A DNA stretch of 64,000 nt from Acidihalobacter yilgarnensis (GCF_001753245.1 NZ_CP017415.1:2136501-2200500); one strand, 5' to 3'. Positions 54,057-63,676 are shown, numbered from the stretch's first letter. Made by a program: numbers and translations. Notes: generated by a model from the sequence alone, not told the origin.

Positions 54057-54326
54057 CAGCCAGTCCAGCTCCATCTTCAATCGCCCGATCTCAGAATACA
54101 GGCGCTCCGGACTGGCTGACGGGTCGGCAGGTTTTGGGCCACGCTTGGCATCAAATAAACTCGATGCCTCTTCTTGCAGCAACTTCTTCCAAGCACCGAC
54201 TTGCGTCGGGTGCACGCCAAATTCCTGGGCAATTTGGCTCACCGTCTTGACGCCTCGGATCGCTTCAAGTGCGACCTTGGCCTTGAACTCATCCGTAAAA
54301 GTCTTGCGCTTCGACTCACTCATCAC
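54030..54326 (-). CDS. IS3-family OrfA
   Basis: 98 residues. Helix-turn-helix FKAKVALEAIRGVKTVSQIA, then QEFGVHPTQVGAWKKLL, and a leucine-zipper-like C-terminus (RLYSEIGRLKMELDWLKKK) in which the slippery A8 run encodes the three lysines. It binds the terminal repeats and provides the N-terminus of OrfAB. Confidence 0.9.
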   Translation of the reverse strand: MMSESKRKTFTDEFKAKVALEAIRGVKTVSQIAQEFGVHPTQVGAWKKLLQEEASSLFDAKRGPKPADPSASPERLYSEIGRLKMELDWLKKKSGISQ

Positions 54327-54422
54327 CTGCTCCTCAATTGCAGCAGGTTACCACCTTAATTTAAGGTCTGAAAATCTGGGCCCTGAATCGCCCCGGGTAT
54401 CGTGGAGGCTGTTTGGTTTAAG

Positions 54423-55335
54423 TTAAGCAGCTACCGCTGTTTGACGGTTGAGTTGCTCGTAATAGTTTGCCTCAGCTTCTGCGGGAGGTATATGACCCAG
54501 TGGTCCCATCAATCTTTGATGGTTAAACCACGAGACCCATTCCAAGGTCGCCAGTTCCACAGATTCCCGCGTCTTCCAAGGCCCTCGACGATGGATAAGT
54601 TCGGCCTTATACAGTCCGTTGATGGTCTCGGCCAGGGCGTTGTCGTAGCTGTCGCCCTTGCTGCCAACCGACGGCGCGATGTCTGCCTCGGCAAGCCGCT
54701 CACTGTAGCGGATGGAGACATACTGCGAGCCCCGGACGCTGTGGTGGATCAGGGTATCCTCCGAGCTGGGCTGTCGGTCGTACAGCGCCTGCTCCAGGGC
54801 GTCGAGTACGAAGTCCGTGGTCATGCTGGTGCTGACACGCCAGCCCACAATGCGTCGGGCGAACACATCAACGACGAAGGCCACGTAGAGCCAGCCCTGC
54901 CAGGTTGAGACATACGTGAAGTCCGACACCCAGAGCTGGTTGGGGCGATCCGCCTGGAACTGACGATTGACCCTGTCCAGCGGGCAAGGTACCGATGTGT
55001 CAGGCGTCGTGGTGCGAACGATCTTGCCCCGACGTACGCCCTCCAGGCCCAGGCGACGCATGAGCCGCTCCACGGTACAGCGCGCTACGACAATGTCCTC
55101 GCGGTTCATCTGCTTCCAGACCTTCTCGGCACCGTAGACCTGCATATTGGCCTGCCAGACACGCTCAATATGCGGCATCAGCCATTCATCGCGCTTGGCC
55201 CTGGCGCTGCACAGTTCCGGATTGCGCTGCCGTGCCGCATGACGCCGGTAAGCCGATGGGGCGACCTGCAACACGCGGCAGATCGGCTCGACCCATAGGC
55301 ATCCCGATGCTCGTCGATGTAGGCGTTCAGGACTT
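54423..55335 (-). pseudogene. IS3-family transposase OrfB, catalytic Asp lost and frameshifted
   Basis: The rve core has WVSDFTYVSTWQGWLYVAFV (first D) and SYDNALAETINGLYKAELIH (E), but the second motif reads HHSVRGSQYVS where the family has HHSDRGSQY: a GAC to GTC change replaces the catalytic Asp. Near 55288 one base is missing between [14 protein letters not shown] and VEPICRVLQVAPSAYRRH, breaking the join to orfA. Two independent lesions make it inactive. Confidence 0.85.
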
Positions 55336-55650
55336 CAGCTTGCGGTCGAGCTCCGCTTGGGCGAAAAAAGCGCTGGCCGTGCGCAGGATGTCATTGGCAC
55401 GCCGCAACTCCTTGATCTCGCGCTCCAACTCCTTGATGCGCTGGGCCTCGGCTGTGGTCGTACCCGGCCGCATTCCGGCATCGACTTCCGCGCGTTTGAC
55501 CCATTCCAGCAATGTCTGTGGCACGCAACCGATCTTCGGTGCGATCGACTCGACGGCCGCCCACAACGATGGATACTCCCCGCGATGCTCCTGGACCATT
55601 CGCACCGCACGCTCACGGACCTCAGGGGAAAATTTGTTCAACTTGTTCAT
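55327..55650 (-). CDS. IS3-family OrfA (second copy)
   Basis: 107 residues: [20 protein letters not shown], then an HTH ([20 protein letters not shown]), then a coiled coil [20 protein letters not shown] and [17 protein letters not shown]. Intact, but its OrfB is not. If expressed it could only bind DNA, which may interfere with related elements. Confidence 0.88.
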   Translation of the reverse strand: MNKLNKFSPEVRERAVRMVQEHRGEYPSLWAAVESIAPKIGCVPQTLLEWVKRAEVDAGMRPGTTTAEAQRIKELEREIKELRRANDILRTASAFFAQAELDRKLKS

Positions 55651-55703
55651 GGCTTCATTCTCTCAAGAGTTGAAGCCTCCTCAAAACCCGGGGCGATTCA
55701 CCC

Positions 55704-56085
55704 ACCAGACAGCAACTGCCTTATATTGTTTTTTAATTATCATTCTATCAAGATAATTACGGACCACCGCTAAAATTTCAGAAGCAATTAATGCTCATTA
55801 TAAGCAATGACTGTCTATGGTAGAATTATGGTTTAGAGTCCCAGCTGGTGAATTAAGAGAATAAAGTCCAAACAAGGGACACTCAAGCCACAGAATGGCT
55901 TTGAGATTTTTTCTATCAATTTCACGGCCCGTTCGCAAGGACACACCTTTCAGTATCATAACGATAGTCAGATATCACGATGCGTACAGTCCACCATAAT
56001 TCGACCAAGGCGCCAAACGGCGCCTTGGTTTACCATCAAATACCCAGAAACTTCCAATTCAGGGGGTCTCAAAGCTATTGATTAA
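55704..56085. other. Gap with terminator hairpin
   Basis: No gene seen. The perfect repeat ACCAAGGCGCC (56004-56014) and GGCGCCTTGGT (56019-56029) with a four-base loop lies 57 bp downstream of the PEP-CTERM gene stop (minus strand). It is probably that gene's terminator, though its T-tract is weak. Confidence 0.6.
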
Positions 56086-56802
56086 CTAACAATCCCGGCG
56101 GTACTTCGCTTGACGGAAACGCAGACCAAGCATACCAACCAACAACAACCCAAGTCCCATCATGCCCAAATCGCTCGGTTCGGGAGCAGCAATGACATTC
56201 TTGATGTTCTGGTCTGTTGATGTCACCTGTGAGCCACTGCCTAACGTAAATAATGCATGCAATGTCAATGAATAAAGATCTGCAAACCCTTCCGTCGAGG
56301 ATGAACTTCCCTGGAAACTTGTCGCGGTGAGCACGCCACTACTCGAGAGCGGCGTCGACGTATTAAATGGTTGATTATTACCATTGGCATAGCTCCAGAA
56401 TTGGGCAGTTGAACCGCTATTCTGCGTGCCGCCGTAACTGCTGAGCAAGTGCAAAAATTGATGCTGCGAATAAAAACCCGTATCCGTCAACCACACATTG
56501 ATTGTTGAAATTGCGGAACCACCATTTGTCAGTGATACGCTGGATAAATCAAAGTTGGGATTCTGGGACGAGCCGATAGCGGGCTTGGAATTACCGGTAA
56601 AGCTAAACGTAACCGAATTGAGGGTCCCATTGCTAGTGACAGTTCCGGCAGATGACCCTGTCACCGTGATGGGAGTTCCACCGTCTATGGAATATTTTAA
56701 TATGGGCGTAGCTTGCGATACGGCCGGCAAGCCAACCAATACCGCTGCGGCCAGCGTAGCCGCGAGTGTTGCTTTTTTCATGCAGATGGACAGCGAACGC
56801 AT
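56086..56802 (-). CDS. PEP-CTERM sorting-domain exported protein
   Basis: 238 residues; TAGGAGTTAGAT precedes the ATG. An N-terminal signal peptide (KKATLAATLAAAVLVGLPAV, then SQA) leads into a Ser/Thr/Asn/Gly-rich beta-type domain with no cysteines in the mature part before the end. The C-terminus APEPSDLGMMGLGLLLVGML, then GLRFRQAKYRRDC has the PEP motif, a membrane helix and a basic tail. Such proteins are cut by an exosortase and go to the cell surface or exopolysaccharide. No exosortase or polysaccharide gene is in the window, so the sorting system must lie elsewhere. Confidence 0.9.
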   Translation of the reverse strand: MRSLSICMKKATLAATLAAAVLVGLPAVSQATPILKYSIDGGTPITVTGSSAGTVTSNGTLNSVTFSFTGNSKPAIGSSQNPNFDLSSVSLTNGGSAISTINVWLTDTGFYSQHQFLHLLSSYGGTQNSGSTAQFWSYANGNNQPFNTSTPLSSSGVLTATSFQGSSSSTEGFADLYSLTLHALFTLGSGSQVTSTDQNIKNVIAAPEPSDLGMMGLGLLLVGMLGLRFRQAKYRRDC

Positions 56803-57508
56803 ATCTAACTCCTAATGATGGTTCTTCAGATTGAAGATTTCTTCAATCAAACGAAGCCACTGCGAACCTGTCTTCCCCTCCCCGGCCTTCCCGTCGTCTC
56901 AGCACACAATCAGTGCTGGCGAAAGATAGACCGGGCTGTCGTCAGCATGTCTCATGCCAATAATCACAAACAATTGTTTTACATAGTATTTAATTTAAAA
57001 TCACGCTCTGACTGACACAGCTGACTGCCGGATCGGCAAACATCTCGACGGTTAGCCGCCCCCCTTTCGCCCCACCCATATAAGAACAATAGCAAAATGG
57101 AGGCGATCCGTTTAATATAATTCTTATATTTCAACAGCTTGAGCTAGCGAAATATAAGACATTCAAATGGTAAATAAAATCGACACAAAGCGATAAGTGT
57201 TTCTTAAAATTCAAACTATAGTAATCCTGTCGCACAATAAAATACGTCCTTGCTTTCTCATGCGGCGCTCCATAAAAAAACCGGACAAATCACATTGAAT
57301 TAAAACACAACACATCGTCAATGCATCATGAAATTTAGCGGGCAGTTGAAAATGACTGCGGTTTTTTGTCAATCTCGACGCTGAATATCGCCAGCGTGCG
57401 CTGACGGCAGTGATTGACTCGAATTTTTCAGAGAATTCGACAGATATATTGTTCTGCACCCGTCTCGTGCGGTTGCCCTCAACATGCCGACGCCCCCAGA
57501 TTCCGCAT
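56803..57508. other. AT-rich gap, no gene supported
   Basis: Over 700 bp, AT-rich from ~56960 to 57400. No coding frame with a start signal; it probably includes the PEP-CTERM promoter and remains of IS insertions. Confidence 0.35.
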
Positions 57509-58000
57509 CTAAATCAGATTGTAGGCAGCCATCGTCAGCACAAACTGAAAGTCGAGTTTCGCCAGGCCCAGGGACCGGCTTTTGCGCAACCCGCCGGTCG
57601 TCTTCGACCGCCCAAAACATTCCTCGATCCGCTTGCGGATCGTCTGCCTGGTCTTGTAGCTGACGCGGCCGGCCGTGCGCCCATCGATAGCGAGGAGCGC
57701 CGGGTATCCGTTCTGCGCCACGTGCGCCGTGGCGTTGGCCTCGCGAAACGCTGCACAAAGCCCCGTGAGTCGTAGTTCTTGTCCGCGCCCACCGCCACCC
57801 GATGTGAGCCGGTGAACGCTTCGACTCTTTCGGCTGCGACCTCCCGCTCGGCCCGACCCGTGGCCTGACTGATCCGCGCATTAACCACCAGGCCGTGGTG
57901 ATTATCCATCAGCATATGGCCAATATAGGAGCCATTCGAGAAATTTTCAGATGTCTTGACATCGGCATATCCAAGACACGAAAGACATGCTGGAATCCCG
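57509..58000 (-). pseudogene. IS5-family transposase, decayed C-terminal part
   Basis: Pieces in two frames: HMLMDNHHGLVVNARISQAT, then GADKNYDSRGFV (second-D region), then a frameshift near 57725, then RKRIEECFGRSKTTGGLRKS and LDFQFVLTMAAYNL. This is the second half of an IS5-group transposase unrelated at close range to the copy at 5259-6221. The N-terminal half is gone. Confidence 0.8.
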
Positions 58001-58028
58001 CGCCGGCATCGACGCGGGAACGATCCCA

Positions 58029-58727
58029 TTAACGCGGTGACCAGCCGAATTCGCCCAGAACATCGTCGACGGACATGACCTGGCAATAGATATTGTTGAG
58101 GATGGTCAGTTCCTGTTCGTGCAAGGATTGACTGGCAGCGGCGCAAGCGTCGTCAATGACGATCACATCGAAGCTCTCGTCGGCAAGACTGCGCACGGTG
58201 GAAGCCACGCACTGATCGGTAAAAATCCCGGCGACGACCACGTGACGCACCGCCATGTTCTGCATCACCAGACGCAGATTGGTGCCGGTCAGCGCCGAGT
58301 CCGTGGTCTTGGTGACCACCACCTCGCTGCCTACCGGCGCGACCGCCGGCACGATTTGACTCGCGTGTTCATCCTTGGGCAACAGCAGGTTGTTGAACCC
58401 CGGACGCCGCTGGCTCAGCGAGCGGTCGCGCCCCTCCGGCGTCAGGCAGGCGATCCGGGCATGAAATACGTCGGCACCGCGCGCACGGAAGGCGTCAAGC
58501 AGACGCCGGGTGTTGGGAATCACGACGTCACGCATGCGTGTGTGGAACGGTGTCCACAGATCCCAGGCATGCCGCTCGCCCTCGGGCACTGCATCGCGCG
58601 ACGGACGTTCGATGTAGGTATTCTGAATGTCGATCACGAGCAGCGCCGTGTGGGCGGGATCGAGGTCGATATCCGGAATCTCGGCATCGAGGTAGTAAAG
58701 TGATCGGTAGGCGTTTTTCCAGTCCAT
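58029..58727 (-). CDS. Isochorismatase-family cysteine hydrolase
   Basis: 232 residues; GGAGCGACAC precedes the ATG. Catalytic triad positions are clear: Asp in LLVIDIQNTYI, Lys in VVVTKTTDSALTGTNL, Cys in VAGIFTDQCVASTVRSLAD. Members hydrolyse isochorismate, nicotinamide, N-carbamoyl compounds, ureidoacrylate or biuret. Here it is the last gene of an operon with an acetamidase/formamidase and a peptide/amide ABC transporter, so an amide or carbamoyl substrate is likely. It lies 58 bp after the amidase gene. Confidence 0.92.
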   Translation of the reverse strand: MDWKNAYRSLYYLDAEIPDIDLDPAHTALLVIDIQNTYIERPSRDAVPEGERHAWDLWTPFHTRMRDVVIPNTRRLLDAFRARGADVFHARIACLTPEGRDRSLSQRRPGFNNLLLPKDEHASQIVPAVAPVGSEVVVTKTTDSALTGTNLRLVMQNMAVRHVVVAGIFTDQCVASTVRSLADESFDVIVIDDACAAASQSLHEQELTILNNIYCQVMSVDDVLGEFGWSPR

Positions 58728-58785
58728 GTGTCGCTCCTGCTCGGATTAAGGCTTCAAAATGAAGACTTGTCGTCATCGCCGGGGT

Positions 58786-59718
58786 TCAGAGAAAGATGCC
58801 CTTCGGTAGCTGCGCCGCCACCACCCAGTTCGGTATATCGACTATCTCGCCGATGCGCATATCCACCGCCACCGAACACAGGGCGTAGGCCATCTCAGGC
58901 GCGAGGCCGTAGTGCTTACCGAGATGGTCGATCATGGCGCGAATGGCGTCGCGCGATGCCTGCATCAGGTCCGGACCGACTCCGGTGGTAACGTAAAAAC
59001 CCTTGTCGTCGCGACGCGAACGGCGCAACGAACGCGTCGTTTCGCATTGTGGCGCTGGCAGGTTTGCCTGCTTGAGCAAGCCAATGCGCACAGTCACGCT
59101 GAACTGGGTTTCCACCGCAGTACCGCAGACCTCACCGTCGCCTTGCGCGGCATGGGTATCGCCCACGGACAGCAGGCCGCCGGGCACTTCGATAGGCAGA
59201 TACAGTGTGCTGCCGCGCGTCAGGTCGCGTAGGTCGAGATTGCCACCTACCCGTCGTGGCGGCACCACGCTATGGTGTCCCGGTGCGGCCGGTGCGAGCC
59301 CAACAGTGCCGGGGAACGGTGCGGTTTCCAGCTCGATACCGTCCACGAAGCGCACGCGTTGATCGTCATACTCCGAAATATGCAAAAACGGGCTCGAGAA
59401 TTCTTCGGCAAGCAGGCCGAAACCAGGAATGATCGCGGTCCATCCCCAGCCCACACCGGCGAAGTCGAGCATTTCGACGGCGATCGCGTCGCCTGGCTCG
59501 GCACCTTCCACATACAACGGCCCGGTCACCGGATTGATGCACGCGAAATCCAAACTCGGCACCGCCGATGCGTCCGATTTGGCAGTGAGCTGACCACCGG
59601 AAGCATCGCGAACCTCGAATTCAACGATTTCACCCGGTACGACGTGCTTGACCGGTACGAGAGTATTGTCCCAGCCATGATGCGAATGATGACTGTGTAT
59701 CGTTTGATAGCTGCTCAT
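58786..59718 (-). CDS. Acetamidase/formamidase family protein
   Basis: 310 residues from the ATG at 59718, preceded by CAGGAGGGC; the frame is open far upstream, but that part overlaps the permease gene. FmdA/AmdA features: GEIVEFEVRDASGGQLT, INPVTGPLYVEGAEPGDAIA, GIELETAPFPGTVGLAPA, LYLPIEVPGGLLSVGDTHAA and QGDGEVCGTAVE, with conserved Asp, His and Glu metal-site residues. It hydrolyses short amides to ammonia and the acid. Together with the ABC genes upstream it would supply nitrogen from imported amides. Confidence 0.93.
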   Translation of the reverse strand: MSSYQTIHSHHSHHGWDNTLVPVKHVVPGEIVEFEVRDASGGQLTAKSDASAVPSLDFACINPVTGPLYVEGAEPGDAIAVEMLDFAGVGWGWTAIIPGFGLLAEEFSSPFLHISEYDDQRVRFVDGIELETAPFPGTVGLAPAAPGHHSVVPPRRVGGNLDLRDLTRGSTLYLPIEVPGGLLSVGDTHAAQGDGEVCGTAVETQFSVTVRIGLLKQANLPAPQCETTRSLRRSRRDDKGFYVTTGVGPDLMQASRDAIRAMIDHLGKHYGLAPEMAYALCSVAVDMRIGEIVDIPNWVVAAQLPKGIFL

Positions 59719-59753
59719 GCCCTGCCCTCCTGACGGGGTGATTTTCGGTGGGT

Positions 59754-60686
59754 TCAACTCACCCGGATACGAGGATCGATGAGATAGGACACGATGTCGG
59801 CAACGATATTGGCCACTACCACGAAACAGGCCGCAAACAAGGTCACGCCCATGATGACCGGCACGTCGGTATTCTGGATGCCCTGCCACATGTATTGCCC
59901 GACACCCGGCCAGCCGAAGACCTGATCGATGATGACCGCGCCGCCCATCAGGAAGCCGAAATCCAGCCCGACCAAAGTTGGGACCGGCAGAATAGCGCCC
60001 GGCAGAATATGACGCAGCACGACCGTGCGCCGCGGGATGCCGCGGGCAAGCGCCGCCTCGACATAGGGCTCGCGGTGCTCGCGCACAATTTCCGAACGCA
60101 CCACGCGGGTATGCCAGGCCGCATTGAGCAAACCCAATGTAAGCGAAGGCAAAATCAGATAGCTCAAGCCGCCGTACCCACCCAAGGGCAACCAGCCGAG
60201 CTTGAAACCAAACACATACAGAAACAGCAGACCGGTAACGAATTGCGGAGCTGCGACGGTCACATAGGAGAAGCCCATGGCCAGCTTGTCTGGCCAGCGA
60301 CCGCGCCATAACCCACCGACGACACCTAGCGACACCCCGAGCAACACCTCCCAAAAAATCGCGCCGGTCACCAGCTCCAAGGTGGCAGGCACGCGCGAGA
60401 ACAACTCGTGGGCAACGCTGGTGCGCTCCACGTAAGACCAGCCGAGATTGCCCTGCAACAAATGCCACATATAAATCCCGTAACGCATCCACAGCGGTTG
60501 ATCGAGACCGAGCTGGGCATTGATTCGCACCAAGGTATCCGGGTTTGCGGCACGGCCAGCGATGAGGCTGGCCGGATCACTGGGTATGACGTATAGCAAC
60601 AGAAACGTGATGATCGACACACCGATCAACACGATCACGCCCTGCCCCAGGCGTCGCAGCAAAAAACTCAGAAAATGTCCGTTCAC
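59754..60686 (-). CDS. ABC transporter permease, DppB/OppB type
   Basis: 310 residues with six membrane helices: an N-terminal one (GQGVIVLIGVSIITFLLLYV), then a periplasmic stretch with NPDTLVRINAQLGLDQPLWM, and the EAA loop RSEIVREHREPYVEAALARG as ATPase contact. DVPVIMGVTLFAACFVVVAN and ADIVSYLIDPRIR form the standard end. It forms the channel with the DppC-like protein. The gene is 35 bp upstream of the amidase. Confidence 0.93.
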   Translation of the reverse strand: MNGHFLSFLLRRLGQGVIVLIGVSIITFLLLYVIPSDPASLIAGRAANPDTLVRINAQLGLDQPLWMRYGIYMWHLLQGNLGWSYVERTSVAHELFSRVPATLELVTGAIFWEVLLGVSLGVVGGLWRGRWPDKLAMGFSYVTVAAPQFVTGLLFLYVFGFKLGWLPLGGYGGLSYLILPSLTLGLLNAAWHTRVVRSEIVREHREPYVEAALARGIPRRTVVLRHILPGAILPVPTLVGLDFGFLMGGAVIIDQVFGWPGVGQYMWQGIQNTDVPVIMGVTLFAACFVVVANIVADIVSYLIDPRIRVS

Positions 60687-60737
60687 AAGGCAGCTCCGCG
60701 CATGCGTGTCAGATACGATGCAACAATCGGCTTCGAC

Positions 60738-61661
60738 TCAACCACCATGTTCGATTTCCCCCAATCGGGCCTGTTGATTATTTTCGATAGCCGCTCCATC
60801 CGCCCGCGCGCCACGCACTTCCATATTTTCCATACGCTCGTGCAGATACTCGCCGACGATATTAAAGGCCAGCGATAGCGCGAGAATGAAGGCGCCGGGA
60901 ATAAGCACTGTCCACGGCGCTACCGTGAAGTAATTCTGGTTGTCGTGAATGATATTGCCCCAGCTTGGCGTCGGCGGCTGCACGCCGACGCCAAGGAAGG
61001 ACAATGCCGCCGACATTTGCACGGTGGTAGCGATACCCAAGGTTTCCCAAACCAACATAATCGGCGCCAGATGCATCAGCAGATGACGCGTGAACAGATA
61101 CCAGCGCCCGGCGCCGAGCATCCTCGCCGCCGTCATGTAATTGCGCTCCTTGATCGACAACGTCTTGGTGTAGGCCACGCGCGCGATCCAGGTCCAGTTG
61201 GCCAGTGCGATAATCAGCGCTGCATTCCACAGGCTGGGACCAATTACCGCCGCGATGGCGATGGCGAGAATCAACGCCGGGAAGGCCAGCATCAGGTCGA
61301 CGAAGCGCATCACCGCTGCCTGCGCCCGCCCCTCCAGCATACCGGCGATACCGCCGATCAACGTGCCGATCAGGACTGCGATGGTATTGGAGACAATCCC
61401 GACCAGCAGGGTCGCCTGGGCGCCGTAGAGCACCCGAGAAAACAGACTGCGGCCGAGATTGTCGGTGCCAAACCAGTTGCTCCACGAGGGTGGCTGCGGC
61501 AGACCATCAATACTCAGACCATTGGCCAGCTGCAGATCTGGCGCATAAGGCGCGAGCACCGGTGCCAATACCGCACCCAGTACAATAAAGACGATGACGA
61601 TCAGACTGAGAAGCAGACCGAGTCGAGGGCGCTTGCGCATAACCCAATGATTTTTCAGCAT
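60738..61661 (-). CDS. ABC transporter permease, DppC/OppC type
   Basis: 307 residues. An N-terminal helix (LGLLLSLIVIVFIVLGAVLA) precedes a periplasmic loop with WFGTDNLGRSLFSRVLYGAQ, the DppC/OppC signature, followed by five helices and the EAA loop ERNYMTAARMLGAGRWYLFT. The ATG overlaps the end of the ATPase gene by seven bases and GAGGAGG precedes it. It pairs with the DppB-like permease. Confidence 0.93.
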   Translation of the reverse strand: MLKNHWVMRKRPRLGLLLSLIVIVFIVLGAVLAPVLAPYAPDLQLANGLSIDGLPQPPSWSNWFGTDNLGRSLFSRVLYGAQATLLVGIVSNTIAVLIGTLIGGIAGMLEGRAQAAVMRFVDLMLAFPALILAIAIAAVIGPSLWNAALIIALANWTWIARVAYTKTLSIKERNYMTAARMLGAGRWYLFTRHLLMHLAPIMLVWETLGIATTVQMSAALSFLGVGVQPPTPSWGNIIHDNQNYFTVAPWTVLIPGAFILALSLAFNIVGEYLHERMENMEVRGARADGAAIENNQQARLGEIEHGG

Positions 61662-62512
61662 GTACCCGCCTCCTCTACAGACGTGGCCTGCGTGGCCTGC
61701 AACCGCACTCGACCGGGTAATCGGGGAACAGCGGCGATCAATTGCCGCGTGTATTCGCTCTGCGGCGCGCGATAAAGGTGTGCAGCCGGACCGATCTCGA
61801 CCAGCTTGCCCGAGGCCATCACCGCGACGCGATCGGCAATCGCGCCAACCACGGCTAGGTTGTGTCCGATGAACACAATGGTCAGATCGAGATCACGCCG
61901 CAGTCGGCTCAGCAGCTCCAGTACATTGGCCTGGACCGACACATCCAACGAGGACAAGGCCTCGTCGAGTATCAGCAGGTCGGGGTTGATGGCGATGGCA
62001 CGTGCAATCGCCGCCCGCTGCACCTGCCCACCGGACAACCCACCGGGCCGACGGGCTGCGAAGCCGGCGTTAAGCCCGACCAGCCCCAACAAATCCCGTG
62101 CACCTCGGCCCTGCGGATCGGTGATGGTGCCGTATTTGAGCCGCAGTGCCTCCTCGATGGAGCGCTGCAAGGGCCAAAGCGGATCAAACGAGGAATAGGG
62201 ATCCTGAAAAACCAGCCCCACATGCCCGGCAACGTCGCGCGGCCGAGGCGAGACCAGCGTTCTACGGGTCTTGCCCGTTGTATCACGCAGCCACAGCCGC
62301 ACCTCTCCCGTGGTCGCGGCAAGCTGTCCCGTCATCACCTGGGCCAGCGTCGACTTGCCGCTACCAGAGCCGCCGACCAGGCCCAAGCACTCGCCTTCGT
62401 GCACATCCAATGTGACGCCATCGACCGCTAGGGTCTGCCGGCGATTACGCCCCCAACCACTGTGATAGCACAGCGAAACATCCTGTAAGGCAATGACTCG
62501 ATTCGCGCTCAC
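61655..62512 (-). CDS. ABC transporter ATP-binding protein, DppF/OppF type
   Basis: 285 residues from a GTG at 62512 that overlaps the stop of the preceding ATPase (GTGA). Walker A GLVGGSGSGKSTLAQVM, Q-loop VGLVFQDPYSSFDP, signature LSGGQVQRAAIARAIA, Walker B LLILDEALSSLDV and the H-loop IGHNLAVV are intact. The C-terminal oligopeptide/dipeptide extension is short and lacks a cysteine cluster. It is the second of two ATPases of the transporter. Confidence 0.92.
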   Translation of the reverse strand: MSANRVIALQDVSLCYHSGWGRNRRQTLAVDGVTLDVHEGECLGLVGGSGSGKSTLAQVMTGQLAATTGEVRLWLRDTTGKTRRTLVSPRPRDVAGHVGLVFQDPYSSFDPLWPLQRSIEEALRLKYGTITDPQGRGARDLLGLVGLNAGFAARRPGGLSGGQVQRAAIARAIAINPDLLILDEALSSLDVSVQANVLELLSRLRRDLDLTIVFIGHNLAVVGAIADRVAVMASGKLVEIGPAAHLYRAPQSEYTRQLIAAVPRLPGRVRLQATQATSVEEAGTC

Positions 62513-63534
62513 AGGCTCACCTCGGATTCCATCGAATGGCCGCTCAGCTTTGCGGGATCTGCGGAACGATTGAGTGGATACCAACAAGCCGTGTCATGGC
62601 GGCCATCGCCTTGCAATACAGGCCGTTCAACACGACAACGCGCCTCGGCCTGCGGACAGCGGGGAGCGAACACGCAACCGGGACCACGCCGCCCCGGATC
62701 GGGCACCTCGCCGGGAATCGCTCGCGGCAACGTCTCATCGCCCAACCCCACGATCGCATCGCACAGTGCCGACGTGTATGGATGCCCCGGACGACAGGTC
62801 ACTTCCTCCGCCGGTCCGCATTCCAGTACCTGCCCGCCGTAAAGCACATAAACCTTTTCCGCCATTTCGGCGATCAAGGCGATGTCGTGCGACACCAGCA
62901 CCACCCCCTTGCCGGCCACGCGCGCGATTTCCATCAAGGTCTCGACCACTTGCCGCTGCGCCAACACGTCCAGGGCCGTGGTCGCTTCGTCGCAGAACAG
63001 AAATTCCGGGTCGGTTATCAGCGCCATGGCTATCAATGCCCGCTGGCGCATCCCGCCCGAGAGCTGGTGCGGGTATTTCGGCAATATGTCTTCGACCTCC
63101 GGCAGACCCGCCGCACGAAAACTCTCCGCAATCCGCGTCTCGGCACCCGGCGCCTTGGAAGCACGCAGGGTTTCACGTGCCATCGAGCCGATCTTGCGGA
63201 CCGGCGTGAGCGACGAAAGCGGATCCTGAGGCACATAGCCGAGCACACGCCCGCGCAAGGCCTCACGGCTCGCCGCGCCCGCGGGCTCGAGCGCAAATTG
63301 CATTCCGTCGAGTTCAAGTGTGCCCGCCGTCACGGCCAGCCCTGGCGGCAACAAACCGAGAATGGCCTTGAGCAGCACACTCTTACCCGACCCGCTCTCG
63401 CCAATGATGCCCACACGTTCGCCGCGACCGAGCGCGAAATTCACGTCATCGAGCACCGCCGCACCCGAGGCATTGACCACCGTCAAGCCACTGACTGCCA
63501 GGGGCTCATTACTTGCGCCTGCATGTGTCACCAT
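62509..63534 (-). CDS. ABC transporter ATP-binding protein, DppD/OppD type
   Basis: 341 residues. Walker A GIIGESGSGKSVLLKAI, Q-loop LGYVPQDPLSSLTP, signature HQLSGGMRQRALIAMALI, Walker B FLFCDEATTALDV, H-loop LVSHDIALI. The C-terminal oligo_HPY extension GCVFAPRCPQAEARCRVERP with Cys residues is present. The gene follows the substrate-binding protein gene after a 142-bp gap containing a hairpin, so the transporter subunits may be made at a lower level than the binding protein. Confidence 0.93.
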   Translation of the reverse strand: MVTHAGASNEPLAVSGLTVVNASGAAVLDDVNFALGRGERVGIIGESGSGKSVLLKAILGLLPPGLAVTAGTLELDGMQFALEPAGAASREALRGRVLGYVPQDPLSSLTPVRKIGSMARETLRASKAPGAETRIAESFRAAGLPEVEDILPKYPHQLSGGMRQRALIAMALITDPEFLFCDEATTALDVLAQRQVVETLMEIARVAGKGVVLVSHDIALIAEMAEKVYVLYGGQVLECGPAEEVTCRPGHPYTSALCDAIVGLGDETLPRAIPGEVPDPGRRGPGCVFAPRCPQAEARCRVERPVLQGDGRHDTACWYPLNRSADPAKLSGHSMESEVSL

Positions 63535-63621
63535 CGTTTCATCCGCCGCCCACCTGCTGTCTATCGGTCACCACGCCATTGCGGCGCGTCCGCCACACCT
63601 TCATCTTGGCGATCCACCAAG

Positions 63622-63656
63622 AAAAATGGCCGGCGAGACAAATGCCCGCCGGCCAT
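63622..63656 (-). terminator. Partial terminator between binding-protein and ATPase genes
   Basis: ATGGCCGGC (63626-63634) and GCCGGCCAT (63648-63656) form a 9-bp perfect stem with a 13-base loop; on the minus strand it is followed by five T. It lies 21 bp after the binding-protein stop. Such intercistronic hairpins commonly protect or end most transcripts after the binding-protein gene. Confidence 0.65.
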
Positions 63657-63676
63657 CGGCCTTGCTTGATCCAGGC

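Larger units (their letters stand above)
53074..54359 (-). mobile_element. IS3-family element (first copy)
   Basis: Imperfect terminal repeats TTAAGAGGGTAACCT (53074-53088) and, from the right, TTAAGGTGGTAACCT (54359-54345) bound orfA and orfB. The exact terminal bases are uncertain because the outermost positions were judged by eye. Confidence 0.75.
54384..55700 (-). mobile_element. IS3-family element (second copy) with CCC target duplication
   Basis: Terminal repeats TGAATCGCCCCGGGT (54384 on) and the same sequence read from 55700 inward, continuing as TATCGTGGAGGCT and TTTTGAGGAGGCT. Flanks are CCC at 54381-54383 and CCC at 55701-55703, the 3-bp duplication usual for IS3. The outline is complete, but orfB is damaged. 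Confidence 0.88.

Noticed and set aside
58786-60492. 568-codon reading as one long amidase
   Set aside because: The upstream half is the antisense-frame overlap of the permease gene; the ATG at 59718 has a good ribosome-binding site and starts the known domain.
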